A program made the translations under genes and the position numbers. Under the pieces are notes generated by a model. It was given only the letters and a program-made list of their open reading frames with translations, was not told the origin of the DNA and ran no database searches. Positions 16,210 to 26,002 of a stretch of 64,000 bases of DNA are shown here, in pieces. Each line of letters opens with the position of its first letter. The stretch's first letter is position 1. The stretch covers positions 682,001 to 746,000 of the forward strand of contig NZ_CP108488.1 of NCBI RefSeq assembly GCF_035987325.1. The letters are read 5' to 3'. This DNA comes from Streptomyces sp. NBC_01244. Lineage in GTDB: Bacteria > Actinomycetota > Actinomycetes > Streptomycetales > Streptomycetaceae.

Positions 16210-17886
16210 GTGAGCATCAACCGAAGGACAGTCCAGCGCGGCACCCTCGCCGCGGCGAGCGGCCTGCTGGCGGGTTACACGGCACTGGCCGCCGCCGAGC
16301 TGACCGCGTCCCTGGTGCGTCCTCAGGCGGGACCGGTCACGGTGATCGGCGGGGCTGCCATCGACCGCACTCCGGCTGCGCTCAAGGACTTCGCCATCCG
16401 CACCTTCGGCGAGAACGACAAGCTGGTCCTCCAACTCGGCATCCTCGCCACCGTCGGCCTCCTGGCGGCCCTGCTGGGGATGTTCGCCCTGCGCCACCGC
16501 CGTACGGGCGCGGCCGGTGTACTGGCCTTCGGCGCCCTCGGCGCGGCGGCGGCCCTCAGCCGGCCCGACGCGGCCGGAGCGGCGGACGTACTGCCCTCGC
16601 CGGTGGGGGCCGCGGCCGGGGCGCTGGTGCTGTACCTGCTGGTGGGGAAGGTGGGCGGCCCCACCGCCCGGCCCTCGGGAGCGGACGGCGCACCGCCGGA
16701 CACGTCGGCGGAGACATCCGCGGGCACGTCGACGGTGGCCTCGCCGGACGACTCGACGGACGACTCGACGGGCCCTTCGGCCGTCCCGTCCCCCGCCTGG
16801 AACCGCCGGGGCTTCCTCCTCGCGGCAGGGATCACCGCGGTGGCCTCCACCGGCGCCGGCGCCCTCGGCCGGGCCCTGACCGGCCGCCGAGGCCAGGGCG
16901 CCACCGCCTCCCGCGCCGCCGTACGTCTGCCCGCTCCCGCTTCGCCGGCCCCGCCGATCCCGGCCGGGGCGGACCTGCGGATTCCCGTGGTCAGCGCCTT
17001 CACCACACCGAACAAGGAGTTCTACCGTGTCGACACCGCCCTCGTGGTCCCCAAGGTGGACACCGACACCTGGCGGCTGCGCATCCACGGCAAGGGGGTC
17101 TCCCGCCCGCGCTCCTACTCCTTCGCCGAACTCCTCCAACGCCCGCTGATCGAACGGGACATCACGCTCACCTGCGTGTCGAACGAAGTCGGCGGCCCCT
17201 ACGCGGGCTCCGCGCGCTGGCTCGGCGTACGCCTGTCGGACCTGTTGCGTGAGGCGGGCGTGCGGCCGCCGTCGCGCGGCGGCCGGGCCGACCAGCTGAT
17301 CGCTCGCTCGGTGGACGCGATGACGCTGGGCACTCCCGTCGAGGAAGTCATGGACGGCCGGGACGCGATGCTGGCCGTCGCCATGAACGGCGAGCCGCTC
17401 CCCTTCGAGCACGGCTTCCCGGTCCGGATGGTCGTCCCCGGTCTCTACGGCTACGTCTCCGCCTGCAAGTGGATCCGGGAGATCGAGCTCACCACCTTCG
17501 ACTCCTACGACCCGTACTGGGTCAAGCGCGGCTGGGCCCGCCGGGCGCCGATCAAGACACAGGCACGGATCGACACCCCCAAGCCCTTCGCCCGGATCCC
17601 GGCCGGGACCGTGACGGTGGCCGGGGTGGCGTGGGCCCAGCACCGCGGCATCGAACGGGTCGAGGTCCAGGTCGACGACGGGCCCTGGCAGGAGGCCTCG
17701 CTCGCGGCGCAGGCGACCACCGACACCTGGCGCCAGTGGTCCTTCGACTGGAAGGCCGCGCCCGGCGGTCACCGTCTGACGGTCCGCGCCACGGACGGCC
17801 GCGGCGAGGTCCAGACCGAGCTGCGGACCCGGACCATCCCGGACGGCGCGAGCGGCCGGCACGGCGTGTTCGCCACGGTCGGCTGA
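16210..17886 (+). CDS. Membrane-bound molybdopterin-dependent oxidoreductase (sulfite oxidase family)
   Basis: A 558-residue protein. The N-terminal 150 residues hold about four transmembrane helices (13-30, 75-94, 102-117, 131-146). A low-complexity Ser/Thr/Asp linker (155-195) follows, then a second hydrophobic segment after NRRGFLL (199-220), then an extracellular SuoX-like catalytic domain (about 255-440). The Mo-ligating Cys322 lies in ITLTCVSNEVGG. The C-terminal Mo-co dimerisation Ig-like domain (about 455-558) contains RIPAGTVTVAGVAWA. The SigK-like promoter directly upstream and the absence of a Shine-Dalgarno favour SigK control of a leaderless mRNA. It is followed 83 bases later by the fasciclin lipoprotein, with which it is probably co-transcribed. 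Confidence 0.9.
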   Translation: MSINRRTVQRGTLAAASGLLAGYTALAAAELTASLVRPQAGPVTVIGGAAIDRTPAALKDFAIRTFGENDKLVLQLGILATVGLLAALLGMFALRHRRTGAAGVLAFGALGAAAALSRPDAAGAADVLPSPVGAAAGALVLYLLVGKVGGPTARPSGADGAPPDTSAETSAGTSTVASPDDSTDDSTGPSAVPSPAWNRRGFLLAAGITAVASTGAGALGRALTGRRGQGATASRAAVRLPAPASPAPPIPAGADLRIPVVSAFTTPNKEFYRVDTALVVPKVDTDTWRLRIHGKGVSRPRSYSFAELLQRPLIERDITLTCVSNEVGGPYAGSARWLGVRLSDLLREAGVRPPSRGGRADQLIARSVDAMTLGTPVEEVMDGRDAMLAVAMNGEPLPFEHGFPVRMVVPGLYGYVSACKWIREIELTTFDSYDPYWVKRGWARRAPIKTQARIDTPKPFARIPAGTVTVAGVAWAQHRGIERVEVQVDDGPWQEASLAAQATTDTWRQWSFDWKAAPGGHRLTVRATDGRGEVQTELRTRTIPDGASGRHGVFATVG

Positions 17887-17969
17887 CCGAAGCGACCCCC
17901 TTCCACACCACTTCACACACTTCCTCCCCGCCCTTCCGTATGCACCAACCCATTTCCCTGGAGAACACC

Positions 17970-18623
17970 ATGAACATCCTTCGCTTCCGCCGTACCGCCC
18001 TCGCCGTCGCCACGGCAGCCGTACTGCCCTTCGCGCTGGCCGCCTGCTCCGACTCCGACTCCGGCAAGGACGCGGCCGCCGGTTCGACCGCCGAAGCGAG
18101 TGCGGACGCCTCCTCCCCCGCGGCGGACGCCTCGGCGCCGATGACGGTGGACGGGCCCTTCGGCGCCGCGTGCGCCGGTGTCCCGAAGGAGGGTGCGGGC
18201 TCCTTCGACGGGATGGCCAAGGACCCGGTCGCCACCGCCGCGTCCAACAACCCGGCCCTGTCCACCCTGGTGGCGGCCGTCAAGCAGGCCGGCCTCGTCG
18301 ACACCCTCAACAACGCCAAGGACATCACCGTGTTCGCACCGACCAACGACGCCTTCGCCAAGATCCCGAAGGCCGACCTCGACAAGGTCCTCGCCGACAA
18401 GGCCACCCTCACCAAGATCCTCACCTACCACGTCGTCGGCCAGAAGCTCACCCCGAAGCAGCTCGAGAACGGCTCCTTCCCCACCCTGGAGACCGGCAAG
18501 GTCACCACCACCGGCTCGGGCCTGTCCTACCAGGTCAACGGCACGTCCAACGTCGTCTGCGGCAACGTCCCCACCGCCAACGCCACCGTCTACATCGTCG
18601 ACACCGTCCTGATGCCCAAGTAG
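17970..18623 (+). CDS. Fasciclin-domain lipoprotein (MPT70/MPT83-like)
   Basis: A 217-residue lipoprotein with lipobox LAAC (Cys about 26), a Ser/Ala/Asp-rich linker and one FAS1 domain (about 80-217). The H1 and H2 boxes are visible as DITVFAPTNDAFAKIP and LTYHVVGQKL, and the end is ATVYIVDTVLMPK. CTGGAG precedes the ATG. In mycobacteria the fasciclin proteins MPT70 and MPT83 are main SigK targets, so its place after a SigK-type gene pair and a SigK-like promoter fits a conserved sigK-rskA-fasciclin module. It probably acts in cell-surface adhesion or matrix binding. Confidence 0.9.
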   Translation: MNILRFRRTALAVATAAVLPFALAACSDSDSGKDAAAGSTAEASADASSPAADASAPMTVDGPFGAACAGVPKEGAGSFDGMAKDPVATAASNNPALSTLVAAVKQAGLVDTLNNAKDITVFAPTNDAFAKIPKADLDKVLADKATLTKILTYHVVGQKLTPKQLENGSFPTLETGKVTTTGSGLSYQVNGTSNVVCGNVPTANATVYIVDTVLMPK

Positions 18624-18692
18624 GCGGTGGCGCCGTACCGGTGACCCGCGCGGGCACCGGTCGTTGTAGAAGCGGTCAGCGAAGTGGCCCCC

Positions 18693-18727
18693 GGAGTCCC
18701 GGACCCGTCCTCAGGGTCCGGGACTCC
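18693..18727 (+). terminator. Hairpin terminator after fasciclin gene
   Basis: GGAGTCCCGGACCC (18693-18706) and GGGTCCGGGACTCC (18714-18727) form a perfect 14-bp stem with a 7-base loop, 70 bases after the stop. Confidence 0.75.
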
Positions 18728-18905
18728 ATGCCGTGCTCACCGGTCCGTCACTCGGTCGGCACAAGTGGCAACGGATTGGACAAGCGGCCGATGTTACTAA
18801 CACGATGGCCCCCCAAGTTCGCGGCTGTGCAGGGGGGCAATCCGCTCGTTTCACGTCCCTCCGCCGGGCCGCCCGTCCCCGTCACACCCCTGGAGAGACT
18901 TCGCC

Positions 18906-19538
18906 ATGAGCTTCGGCGACCCGAACAACCCCTACGGCCAGCAGCAGCCCCCGCAGGGTCAGCCCGGCTACCCGCAGCAGGCACCGCAGGGTGTTCCCCC
19001 GCAGTACGGCTACCCGCAGCAGCCCATGGGCGGCGTCCCCCCGCAGCAGCCGTACGGTGCGTACCCGCCGGCCGGGATGCCGGGTGGCATGCCGCCCATG
19101 CCGGGCACCGGAATGCCGCCGCTGGCGCACTGGGGCCTGCGCGTCGGCGCGACCCTCCTCGACGGTCTGATCACCGTGGGACCGATGTACGCCCTCGGCT
19201 TCATCGACCTCGCCATGAGCGATGACGCGGGCGCCTCCGGGCCGGGCGTCTTCTTCATGATCGGCATGCTCTACGCCCTCGGCATGGGCATCTTCCAGCT
19301 CTACAAGGAAGGCGCGACCGGCCAGTCGATCGGCAAGAAGGTCGTCGGGATCAGCGTGCGCCGCGAGGCCGACGGCAACGTCCTCGGCTTCGGCATGGCC
19401 TTCGTCCGCAAGCTGGCGCACTTCCTCGACGGCATCGCCTGCTACATCGGCTACCTGTGGCCGCTGTGGGACGAGAAGAAGCAGACCTTCGCCGACAAGG
19501 TGTGCAGCACCGTCGTCATCGTGGTGCCCAAGGGCTGA
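18906..19538 (+). CDS. RDD-family membrane protein
   Basis: A 210-residue protein. The first 75 residues are a Pro/Gln/Gly/Tyr-rich repeat (YPQQAPQG, YGYPQQPMGG). The RDD domain follows with three membrane helices (about 79-100, 117-137, 172-190), the opening HWGLRVGATLLDG (Arg and Asp of the RDD signature), GATGQSIGKKVVGISV and FADKVCSTVVI. The ATG follows GGAGAG. RDD proteins are membrane components, some linked to transport, with mostly unknown function. It is single-gene and closed by a hairpin at 19552-19582. Confidence 0.88.
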   Translation: MSFGDPNNPYGQQQPPQGQPGYPQQAPQGVPPQYGYPQQPMGGVPPQQPYGAYPPAGMPGGMPPMPGTGMPPLAHWGLRVGATLLDGLITVGPMYALGFIDLAMSDDAGASGPGVFFMIGMLYALGMGIFQLYKEGATGQSIGKKVVGISVRREADGNVLGFGMAFVRKLAHFLDGIACYIGYLWPLWDEKKQTFADKVCSTVVIVVPKG

Positions 19539-19551
19539 TACCGCGTGACGC

Positions 19552-19582
19552 CGGGGCCCGTCCGGATTCCGGGCGGGCCCCG
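19552..19582. terminator. Hairpin between RDD and protease genes
   Basis: CGGGGCCCG (19552-19560) pairs with CGGGCCCCG (19574-19582), extended inside by CCGG/CCGG. It lies between the convergent stops at 19538 and 19592. Confidence 0.7.
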
Positions 19583-19591
19583 ACGCGTTCG

Positions 19592-20428
19592 CTACGGCTT
19601 GGGGAGCGTACAGCCGGGGCGGCCCAGGTCGATCGCGTTGCCGGGGCCCACGCACGGGACGATGATGTACGTCTGCTGCGCGTAGTTGATGCCCTGCCGG
19701 ACGGTGACGGCGCCGCTCTCGGACACCTCGCACGGGTTGTTCAGCGTGCACGAACCGCCGTCCTCGTTGCCCGTGTTGTTCACGGCGACCACCTTGCCGG
19801 TCGTCGTGTCGATCACCGGGGAGCCGGAGGTGCCGCCGATGGTGTTGCAGGACGAGGTGTAGCGCAGGGAGTCCTTCCAGGTCCACTCCCCCTCCTTGAG
19901 GCGGTAGGCGAACCCGTCGACGTTGCAGCTGTACGTTCGCTTCCAGTACCCGGACACCACCTTGATCGAGGTGCCCTGTACCGGGTGGGCGTCGTTCAGG
20001 GTGAGCGCGTTGATGCCGTACTGGCTGCTGATCTGCGCGTAGGTCTTGGTCAGTTGGTAGATCGATATGTCGGTGTCGGTCATCGTGGCGTACGAGATCT
20101 TGCTCGCGCGCAGCGTCGCGACCTTGGAGCCCGAGGCGTTCAGCAGCGAGAAGGAGCGGCTGGACGCCTTGTCCTTGACGACCTGTCCGGCCGCCGGCAT
20201 GCCGGACTCCAGACAGTGGCCGTTGGACAGGACGAGCGCGGGGTCGGTGGGCAGCGAGTTCGGCACGCGGACGACGGAGCCTGAGCAGTTGCTGAGCGCG
20301 ACGGTTCCGGCGAAGTTGACCGCGACGGCCGGTGCGACCGCGTCCCGGGGTGCCTGGGCCACGGCCGGCGAGGCCGCCGCTCCGGCGAGGAGCAGGGCGA
20401 ACGCGGCGCCGGCGAGAGGCTTGTTCAT
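19592..20428 (-). CDS. Secreted trypsin-like serine protease (S1/V8 type)
   Basis: A 278-residue exported protease. The signal peptide ends near ASPAVAQA (residue 26). The catalytic triad is visible as His71 in LSNGHC, Asp in MTDTDISIYQL (118 or 120) and Ser201 in GGTSGSPV. Paired cysteines occur around the His loop and in SSCNTIGG and SCTLNNPC. There is no long pro-peptide, so it resembles V8-type rather than alpha-lytic proteases. GGGGAACCCCC just upstream of the start is a modest ribosome site. It converges on the RDD gene and is divergent from the LacI regulator, which may or may not control it. Confidence 0.88.
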   Translation of the reverse strand: MNKPLAGAAFALLLAGAAASPAVAQAPRDAVAPAVAVNFAGTVALSNCSGSVVRVPNSLPTDPALVLSNGHCLESGMPAAGQVVKDKASSRSFSLLNASGSKVATLRASKISYATMTDTDISIYQLTKTYAQISSQYGINALTLNDAHPVQGTSIKVVSGYWKRTYSCNVDGFAYRLKEGEWTWKDSLRYTSSCNTIGGTSGSPVIDTTTGKVVAVNNTGNEDGGSCTLNNPCEVSESGAVTVRQGINYAQQTYIIVPCVGPGNAIDLGRPGCTLPKP

Positions 20429-20667
20429 GTGGGGGTTCCCCTCTGGGTGACAATGCGACCGAAGATCCTTCGGTTGTCATGCGCATTGTTAAGAGCCGAG
20501 GCTCAACTCACAAGAGGGCCATGCCAGTTCACGCTCTTCGAGAGAAAGGCCGTAATCAGACTTGCGGCACGACCGCAGCAGAAATCCGATCGGGTTACCC
20601 TGCTGTCCGACAGGGCCGGAGCCCCAGGGCCCGGGCCGCCGCCCCCGGACACGCACGAGGAGCGCCC

Positions 20668-21720
20668 GTGGCCGAACAGGTTCCCGCCGGCCGGCCCACC
20701 CTGGAGGCGGTGGCGGCGCGCGCCGGGGTGTCCAGGGCCACCGCGTCCCGGGTCGTCAACGGCGGCGACGGCGTCCGCACGCACCTGGTGGACAAGGTCC
20801 GCGCGGCCATCCTGGACCTCGGATACGTGCCCAACCACGCGGCCCGCACGCTGGTCACCCGGCGCACCGGAGCGGTCGCCGTGATCATCGCCGAGCCGGA
20901 GATCCGGATCTTCTCCGACCCCTTCTTCTCCCGGCAGATCCGCGGCATCAGCAAGGAACTGACGGCGCACGACACGCAGTTGGTGCTGCTCCTGGTCGAG
21001 CACCGCGGGGACTACGGCCGGATCGAGCGGTATCTGGCGGGCGGCCACGTCGACGGCGCGCTCGCGTTCTCGCTGCACACCGACGACCCGCTGCCCGCGA
21101 TCACGCGCCGCATCGCCATGCCCACCGTCTACGGCGGGCGTCCCGGCTGGACCGGGCAGGCGGAGGGGGCCGCACCGTACGGTCCGCTGTCGTACGTCGA
21201 CGCCGACAACCGCGGGGGCGCGCGCGAGGCCGTACGGCACCTGCTGTCCCGGGGGCGGCGGCAGATCGCGCACATCGCCGGGCCGCTGGACCAGACCTCG
21301 GCGACCGACCGGCTCGACGGGTACCGGGACGTACTGCTCGACGCGGATCCGGCGCTGGTCGCCGAGGGGGACTTCACCGCGGCCGGCGGAGCCCGGGCGA
21401 TGGCCGAACTGCTGGAGCGCTGCCCGGATCTCGACGCGGTGTTCGCCGCGAACGACCTGATGGCGACGGGCGCGCTGGGCGTGCTGCGCGAGCGGGGCCG
21501 GTCCGTGCCGGGGGACGTGGCACTGGTCGGCTTCGACGATGCCGAGCTGGTGGCGGAGAGCGCCGATCCGCCGCTGACGACCGTACGCCAGGACATCGAG
21601 GGCATGGGGCGCCTGATGGTCCGGCTGCTGCTGCGGTCCCTGGATCCGGCGCACGGATCGCACCGGGTGCCGGCATCCGTGATCACCCCGACCTCACTGG
21701 TGGTGCGCGGATCGGCCTGA
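20668..21720 (+). CDS. LacI-family transcriptional regulator
   Basis: A 350-residue repressor. The GTG at 20668 was chosen because GAGGAG lies just upstream and the reading starts right before the LacI HTH: PTLEAVAARAGVSRATASRVVNGGDGV (about 9-36), with hinge LGYVPNHAARTLVTRRTGAVAVI. The periplasmic-binding-protein-like effector domain (about 65-345) ends PASVITPTSLVVRGSA. It probably senses a sugar. No sugar operon is adjacent, so the target lies elsewhere or is the divergent protease. The 239-base divergent region upstream is less GC-rich than its surroundings and shows no clear LacI palindrome. Confidence 0.9.
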   Translation: MAEQVPAGRPTLEAVAARAGVSRATASRVVNGGDGVRTHLVDKVRAAILDLGYVPNHAARTLVTRRTGAVAVIIAEPEIRIFSDPFFSRQIRGISKELTAHDTQLVLLLVEHRGDYGRIERYLAGGHVDGALAFSLHTDDPLPAITRRIAMPTVYGGRPGWTGQAEGAAPYGPLSYVDADNRGGAREAVRHLLSRGRRQIAHIAGPLDQTSATDRLDGYRDVLLDADPALVAEGDFTAAGGARAMAELLERCPDLDAVFAANDLMATGALGVLRERGRSVPGDVALVGFDDAELVAESADPPLTTVRQDIEGMGRLMVRLLLRSLDPAHGSHRVPASVITPTSLVVRGSA

Positions 21721-21749
21721 GGCGCCTCTTTCGGATCCGGCATGGTGGC

Positions 21750-21779
21750 GGGCCCCGCACCCGAGTGGGTGCGGGGCCC
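21750..21779. terminator. Bidirectional terminator between LacI gene and spore-pigment cluster
   Basis: GGGCCCCGCACCC (21750-21762), loop GAGT, GGGTGCGGGGCCC (21767-21779): a perfect 13-bp stem between the convergent stops at 21720 and 21814. Confidence 0.8.
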
Positions 21780-21813
21780 GAGGCCTGCCGGTCGTGCGGG
21801 TGTCTCCGTGCGG

Positions 21814-22155
21814 CTAGCCCGTACGGGAGGTGCCCGGACGCTCCCAGCGGTAGAACTCCTGGGCCATGGCGTCCTTCGGGCTGCGCCAGGTCTCCGGGTT
21901 GTGCGGGCTGACGTAGGCGGTGAGCCGGTCGCTGAGGTCCCGGAACTCCGGGTGGCCGGTCACTTCGGCGATGGCGGGGCCGGGGGGCCGGTCCGACTCG
22001 ATGAAGTGCATGTACACGTCGCCGAACTGGAAGAGGCTGCGGCGGGTGACCCCGACGAGGTGCGGCAGCTCGCCCGCGTCCGAGGCGGCGAAGAGCCGAG
22101 CGATGTCGGGGGCTGACTGCGGCGCCATGCGGGCCACGATGAGAGCGCGGTGCAT
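21814..22155 (-). CDS. whiE-ORFVII: Type II polyketide cyclase, TcmI family (WhiE ORFVII-like)
   Basis: A 113-residue ferredoxin-like-fold cyclase of the TcmI type that closes later rings of an aromatic polyketide. The family start MHRALIVARMAP is followed by DIARLFAASD, LVGVTRRSLFQFGDVYMHFIE and FRDLSDRLTAYVSPHNPETWRSPKDAMAQEFYRWE. These closely resemble spore-pigment cyclases. It is the last gene of the leftward whiE-like operon and starts 20 bases after the aromatase stop. Confidence 0.93.
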   Translation of the reverse strand: MHRALIVARMAPQSAPDIARLFAASDAGELPHLVGVTRRSLFQFGDVYMHFIESDRPPGPAIAEVTGHPEFRDLSDRLTAYVSPHNPETWRSPKDAMAQEFYRWERPGTSRTG

Positions 22156-22175
22156 CCGGTGTGCTGCCTTTCGTC

Positions 22176-22914
<739 letters not shown>

Positions 22915-22932
22915 GAGCGGCTCCTTCTGTCT

Positions 22933-24168
22933 CTAGGAGGGGATTTTGATGACGAGCGCGGCGTTGGAGCCCATGAGGCCCCGGCTCAGCACGAGCGCGG
23001 TGCGCAGCTGTGCCGGGCGGGCACTGCCGGTCACCACGTCGAGGTCGTGGCACACGTCGAACACGTTCGGCGTGGGCGGGACGATGCCGTGCTCCAGGGC
23101 GAGGACCGCGGCGGCGGTGTCGAGGGCCGGGGCCGCGCAATAGGCTCGGCCCGTCCCGGCCTTGGGCGCCGTGACCGGCACCTTGCGCCCGTGTGCTCCG
23201 AGGGCGGAGTGGATCGCGGCCGCCTCGGCCCGGTCGGCTTCCGGGGTGCCGAGCGCGTCGGCGAAGACCACGTCGACCTCCTCGGGGGCGCAGCCCGCGT
23301 CCCGCAGGGCGCCCTTGATGGCGTGGGCCAGGCCCTCGGCGGACGCGTCGGCCCCTTCGGGGTGGTGCGGGCCGGTGAAGGTCGCCGCGTGCCCGGCCAG
23401 GAGGGCCCGGACGGAGGCGCCCCGGCGCAGGGCCGCCTGCTCCTCCTCCACCAGGAACATCGCGCCGCCCTCGGCGGGTACGAAGCCGCAGGCCTTCTCG
23501 GTGAAGGGCCGGTAGGCCCGCTCCGGGTCCTCCTGGGTGCTCAGTGCCTCGTAGCCGAGCTGGCAGACGATGGAGTACGGGGCCAGGGGCGCCTCGGTGG
23601 CTCCGACCAGCATGGCCTTGCTGCCCTGGTTGATGGCCCGGGCGGCGTGCGCGAAGGCGTCGAGTCCGCCCGCCTCGTCGGCGGCGACGACCCCGCAGGG
23701 GCCCTTGAGGCCCCGGCGGATGGAGATCTGCCCGGTGCTGGCCGCGTAGAACCAGGCGATCGACTGGTACGGGCCGACGTAGCGCGGGCCCTGGCCCCAG
23801 AGGTGTTGCAGCTCGCGCTGGCCGAACTCGCCGCCGCCCGACCCGGCGGCGGTGACCACGCCGACCGAGAAGGGGTCGTCCTCGTAGTCGGCCCGGCCGA
23901 GCCGGCCGTCCTCCAGGGCGAGGTCGGCCGCGGCGAGGGCGTGGTGGGTGTAGCGGTCGGTCTGGACGAGATAGCGTTCCTCGACCACCGAGGCCGCGTC
24001 GAAGCCCCGCACCTCGCCCGCCACCCGCAGCGGGAGGTGTTCGCAGCCCTCCCGGGTGACGCGGCCCAGGACGCAGGCTCCCGACTGGGTCGCCTTCCAG
24101 AAGGCCTCGGCGCCGATGCCGTTGGGCGCGACCACTCCGATGCCGGTGATGACCGTACGGACGCTCAC
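22933..24168 (-). CDS. whiE-ORFIV: Ketosynthase beta / chain-length factor (WhiE ORFIV-like)
   Basis: A 411-residue KS-beta that dimerises with KS-alpha, decarboxylates malonyl-ACP and sets chain length. GTG start overlapping the KS-alpha stop by 4 bases. The fold motifs match a ketosynthase, but the nucleophile position is not Cys: [12 protein letters not shown] aligns with KS-alpha [11 protein letters not shown], so Glu165 replaces Cys. Antibiotic CLFs usually have Gln here. I recall Glu being typical of spore-pigment CLFs, which would support a pigment product. Confidence 0.93.
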   Translation of the reverse strand: MSVRTVITGIGVVAPNGIGAEAFWKATQSGACVLGRVTREGCEHLPLRVAGEVRGFDAASVVEERYLVQTDRYTHHALAAADLALEDGRLGRADYEDDPFSVGVVTAAGSGGGEFGQRELQHLWGQGPRYVGPYQSIAWFYAASTGQISIRRGLKGPCGVVAADEAGGLDAFAHAARAINQGSKAMLVGATEAPLAPYSIVCQLGYEALSTQEDPERAYRPFTEKACGFVPAEGGAMFLVEEEQAALRRGASVRALLAGHAATFTGPHHPEGADASAEGLAHAIKGALRDAGCAPEEVDVVFADALGTPEADRAEAAAIHSALGAHGRKVPVTAPKAGTGRAYCAAPALDTAAAVLALEHGIVPPTPNVFDVCHDLDVVTGSARPAQLRTALVLSRGLMGSNAALVIKIPS

Positions 24169-25448
24169 GAGACCACCTCCTCCTTGCGCTCGTCGGGGCG
24201 GGTCATGACGACCGCGGACTGGAAGCCGCCGAAGCCGCTGCCGACGGAGAGCACGTTGCGCAGCTTGCGCTCGCGGGCGACGCGCGGGACGTAGTCCAGG
24301 TCGCATTCGGGGTCGGGGGTCTCGTAGTTGGCCGTGGGCGGGACGACCTGGTGGGTCATCGCCAGGACGCAGGCGGCCAGTTCGATCGCCCCGATGGCGC
24401 CGAGCGAGTGCCCCACCATGGACTTGATGGAGGTCATCGGCGTCTTGTAGGCGTGGTCTCCCAGGACCTTCTTGACCGCCGCCGTCTCGTGGCGGTCGTT
24501 CTGCTTGGTTCCGGAGCCGTGCGCGTTGACGTAGTCGATCTCGCGGGCGTCGGTCCGGGCCTGGGCGAGGGCGGTTTCGATGGCGCGGGCCATCTCGAGG
24601 CCCTCGGTGGTCAGCCCCGTCATGTGGTGGGCGTTGCCGAAGGTGGCGTAGCCGCCGATCTCGCAGTAGACGGTCGCGCCGCGGGCGCGGGCGTGTTCCA
24701 GCTCTTCCAGGACGAGGACGGCGCCGCCTTCGCCGAGGACGAATCCGTCACGGTCGGCGTCGAAGGGCCGGGAGGCGTGGGCGGGGTCGTCGTTGTTGGG
24801 CGAGGTGGCCTTGATGGCGTCGAAGCAGGCCACGGTGATCGGCGAGACGGGTGAGTCGGAGGCGCCCGCGATGCAGACGTCCATCTTGCCCTCGGCGATG
24901 GAGTGGAAGGCGTAGCCGATGGCGTCGAGCCCGGAGGTGCAGCCGGTGGAGACGGTCTGGACCGGTCCGCGTGCTCCCGTCTTCTCCGCGACGGCGGAGG
25001 CCAGGGTGGCCGGGGTGAAGGCGCGGTGCAGGTGGGCCCCGGCGAGCCGGTGGTCCACGTCCCACCAGTCGCCCTTCTGGCTGACGGCCACGTAGTCGTG
25101 CTCCAGGCGGGTGGTGCCGCCCACGGCGGTGCCGAGGGAGACTCCGGTGCGCCAGGCTTCGTCCGTGGTGAGGTCGAGTCCGGCGTCGCGCACGGCTTCG
25201 GCGGCGGCGACCAGCGCGAACTGGATGTACCGGTCCGCGCGGGCCGCCTCCTCGGTGCCGAGGCCGTGTGCGGCGGGGTCGAAGTCGACCTCCGCGGCTA
25301 TCCGGGAGCGGAAGCCGGTCGGGTCGAAGAGGGTGATGCCGCGGGTCGCCGTACGCCCGTTGGAGAGGAGCTCCCAGAAGGCGGAGGCGCCGATCCCGCC
25401 GGGGGCGACGACGCCGACCCCGGTGACGGCCACGCGTCGGCGGGTCAC
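24165..25448 (-). CDS. whiE-ORFIII: Ketosynthase alpha (WhiE ORFIII-like)
   Basis: A 427-residue beta-ketoacyl synthase of the minimal type II PKS. Active-site Cys170 lies in [12 protein letters not shown]. The two catalytic His are in [12 protein letters not shown] and [11 protein letters not shown]. It condenses malonyl units on the ACP together with KS-beta. Length and motifs are standard. It overlaps the upstream cupin stop by 4 bases and the downstream CLF start by 4 bases, giving a coupled cupin-KS-CLF block as in whiE. Confidence 0.95.
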   Translation of the reverse strand: MTRRRVAVTGVGVVAPGGIGASAFWELLSNGRTATRGITLFDPTGFRSRIAAEVDFDPAAHGLGTEEAARADRYIQFALVAAAEAVRDAGLDLTTDEAWRTGVSLGTAVGGTTRLEHDYVAVSQKGDWWDVDHRLAGAHLHRAFTPATLASAVAEKTGARGPVQTVSTGCTSGLDAIGYAFHSIAEGKMDVCIAGASDSPVSPITVACFDAIKATSPNNDDPAHASRPFDADRDGFVLGEGGAVLVLEELEHARARGATVYCEIGGYATFGNAHHMTGLTTEGLEMARAIETALAQARTDAREIDYVNAHGSGTKQNDRHETAAVKKVLGDHAYKTPMTSIKSMVGHSLGAIGAIELAACVLAMTHQVVPPTANYETPDPECDLDYVPRVARERKLRNVLSVGSGFGGFQSAVVMTRPDERKEEVVS

Positions 25449-25891
25449 GAGACCGCTCCCGCGCGGTCCGGGGGCCGCTCCCAGGCGGATCCCTCCGGGT
25501 GGACGGCCTCCTCCGTGTCCACGTGCCCGAGCTTCGGGTCCGGGGCGAGCGGTCCGAGGTGGAAGACCATGCGGGCCTCGGTGCCGCCGACGTTGCGGAA
25601 GCGGTGGCGCACGTTCATCGGGACGAGGAGTCCCTGGTCGGTGAGGAGCGGGTGGGCCTCGCCGTCGAGGTCGACCTCCAGCTCGCCGGCGACCACGTAC
25701 ACGAACTCCTCGGAGTACGGGTGGTAGTGCTCGGCGATGTGCTCGCCCGGCGCCATGACGGCCAGGCCCATGAAGCCGCTGGTGCAGCCCACCGAGGTCG
25801 GTGTGAGGACGGCCCTCAGGTCGCCGCCGCGCCGCGTGTTGGGCTGCGTCTCGCTGAGGTCCACGATGTGCGGTGGGCGTTGTCTGGTCAT
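25445..25891 (-). CDS. whiE-ORFII: Cupin-domain protein (WhiE ORFII-like)
   Basis: A 148-residue single cupin. The metal-binding motif 1 is visible as [17 protein letters not shown] (two His and a Glu), and motif 2 reads [13 protein letters not shown]. In whiE clusters this ORFII is needed for normal pigment, perhaps as a cyclase or oxygenase helper, but the reaction is not established. It overlaps KS-alpha by 4 bases. The 110-base gap to the next upstream gene is very G-rich and shows no gene. Confidence 0.9.
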   Translation of the reverse strand: MTRQRPPHIVDLSETQPNTRRGGDLRAVLTPTSVGCTSGFMGLAVMAPGEHIAEHYHPYSEEFVYVVAGELEVDLDGEAHPLLTDQGLLVPMNVRHRFRNVGGTEARMVFHLGPLAPDPKLGHVDTEEAVHPEGSAWERPPDRAGAVS

Positions 25892-26002
25892 GGCGGGGGT
25901 TCCTCCTGGCGGTGGGGAGCCTGGACGGGGCTGGTGGGTGGGGGGTCCGGGGATGAGGGATCCGGGGGGCCGGCCGGGCCGGCGGGGCGATGCCGCCGCG
26001 GG

